Shown: piece by piece, positions 6,717-7,101 of the stretch
How the letters are laid out: each line of letters opens with the position of its first letter
How positions within the stretch are numbered: position 1 is the first letter of the stretch
Origin: Cryomorphaceae bacterium
GTDB lineage: Bacteria; Bacteroidota; Bacteroidia; Flavobacteriales; Schleiferiaceae
Assembly: GCA_022565745.1 (NCBI GenBank)
Contig: JAIUMB010000116.1
Location: 1-7,101, forward strand
Direction: 5' to 3'
DNA length: 7,101 nt
Notes under the pieces: generated by a model
What the model was told of the DNA's origin: nothing
The model's input: the letters and a program-made list of their open reading frames with translations, nothing else
The model's database searches: none
Position numbers and translations under genes: made by a program

Positions 6717-6730
6717 TAATTGTGCCCAAC
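6717..6730 (-). repeat. Right arm of the inverted repeat flanking the membrane-protein gene
   Basis: The minus strand reads GTTGGGCACAATTA, ending 12 nt before the TTG start at 6704. Its first seven bases, GTTGGGC, fit the integron core GTTRRRY exactly. It pairs with the arm at 5773-5786 across the stop codon. The sharp boundary supports a gene start after this point rather than within the upstream G-rich leader. Confidence 0.65.
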
Positions 6731-6746
6731 TTCTATATAAACGAAA

Positions 6747-6776
6747 CCCCCCAAAGCCTTTTCCCCCCTCCATCCC
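6747..6776 (-). other. G-run-rich leader with two G6 tracts
   Basis: On the minus strand there are G runs at 6776-6774 (three), 6768-6763 (six) and 6752-6747 (six), with shorter GG pairs between. This is striking in AT-rich surroundings. It lies between the promoter and the preferred start of the membrane-protein gene. At least four GGG units are present, so a G-quadruplex is possible in the transcript or the coding strand. If translation began at the ATG at 6773, both G6 tracts would be coding. Confidence 0.5.
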
Positions 6777-6788
6777 GTTTAGCACCAC

Positions 6789-6820
6789 CAAAAATACGCC
6801 ATTTTTTTCTGTTGCCCAAA
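6789..6820 (-). promoter_or_regulatory. Promoter of Bacteroidota type (TTTG-N20-TATTTTTG)
   Basis: The -33 box TTTG lies at 6820-6817 and the -7 box TATTTTTG at 6796-6789, with a 20-nt spacer. Both match the consensus for the Bacteroidota primary sigma factor. Transcription would begin around 6782-6785 and read into the membrane-protein gene, with a leader of about 80 nt if the start at 6704 is right. This is the best promoter in the window and could also drive the nuclease gene by read-through. Confidence 0.65.
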
Positions 6821-7101
6821 CCTCAATCGCTCAAGGGCTCGCTGATACTGTTAATTGTGTGATCGGTGCCGTATGGGAATGCGGTTGTGGTTGTGGAGGT
6901 GGCACTTGCTTTTTGCTTTGTTAAGGCTGGAAGTGGTGAGGAGGTGAGGAGGATTGTACCCTAGGTTTTGGATCGCGCGCCTTTGTTGCTTGTATGTGCC
7001 ATCCCTAGGGCTTATACCTCAAGGTTATGAATAGCCCACCATTGGCGCTTGTATGTGCCGTGCCGTTTTATCCTAGGGCGAAAAAAATGTGCGATTAGTG
7101 A
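6821..7101. other. Gene-free right-edge region, GC-richer with repeats
   Basis: No frame here looks coding. The longest stretches are proline/histidine- or tryptophan/leucine-rich products of low-complexity DNA. The plus strand is rich in G and T, with short tandem repeats: GGTTGT twice (6883-6894) and GGTGAGGA twice (6935-6950). Composition is visibly more GC-rich than the neighbouring genes. It could be the end of a dispersed intergenic repeat, or a leader region belonging to an element beyond the edge. Confidence 0.5.
6959..7078. repeat. CCTAGG-bounded direct repeat units
   Basis: Three CCTAGG palindromes (within 6959-6965, 7003-7010 and 7072-7078; the middle one is the 8-bp CCCTAGGG) bound two units. 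Each unit contains an identical 13-mer, GCTTGTATGTGCC, at 6988-7000 and 7047-7059, spaced 59 bp apart. The units are otherwise diverged, with GCGCGCC in one and GGCGC in the other. The array may continue past the window edge. Confidence 0.6.

Noticed and set aside
6872..6946. Short plus-strand peptide rich in Trp, Leu and Arg (ATG near 6874)
   Set aside because: Only about 24 codons, made from GGTTGT and GGTGAGGA tandem repeats; no start signal or promoter in this orientation.
6821..7101. Structural RNA gene at the right edge
   Set aside because: No tRNA cloverleaf or rRNA signature could be traced; the order in the region is explained by direct repeats and CCTAGG palindromes.

Overview
The window is AT-rich DNA, and every gene I can support lies on the minus strand. 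It most likely comes from a member of the Bacteroidota. Three things point there: a FISUMP (Fibrobacter succinogenes major paralogous domain) lipoprotein, a partial DUF7948/SBBP-type secreted protein, and promoter-like sites of the Bacteroidota form (-33 TTTG, -7 TAnnTTTG). I see no Shine-Dalgarno sequences ahead of the genes. No rRNA, tRNA, CRISPR array or transposase gene was recognised.

Reading along the coding strand, from high to low coordinates, the window begins with a gene-free, GC-richer stretch (about 6790-7101). It carries direct repeats built around CCTAGG palindromes and ends in a good promoter (TTTG, 20-nt spacer, TATTTTTG). After a G-run-rich leader comes a membrane protein of about 306 residues (5784-6704). 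Its stop codon and the DNA just before its start carry the two arms of an inverted repeat (TGGGCACA core). A 180-bp spacer with a perfect 15-bp palindrome follows. Next is a 601-residue cytoplasmic protein (3800-5605) with a PD-(D/E)xK-type nuclease domain and what looks like an EF-Tu domain-II-like barrel at its C-terminus. These two genes look like accessory genes, perhaps defence-related, and the way they are bounded recalls gene cassettes.

After a 226-bp spacer with short direct repeats comes a cell-envelope cluster. It consists of a secreted PEGA-repeat protein with a probable outer-membrane barrel (1975-3573), a FISUMP lipoprotein whose ATG lies 4 nt after the PEGA stop (924-1970), and the first 285 codons of a DUF7948 protein that runs off the left edge (1-857). 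The PEGA and FISUMP genes are almost certainly co-transcribed, and the third gene may be.

The most interesting parts are the nuclease/membrane-protein pair, the inverted repeats at their boundaries, and the repeat- and promoter-bearing leader at the right edge. Functions beyond the domain level are inference.
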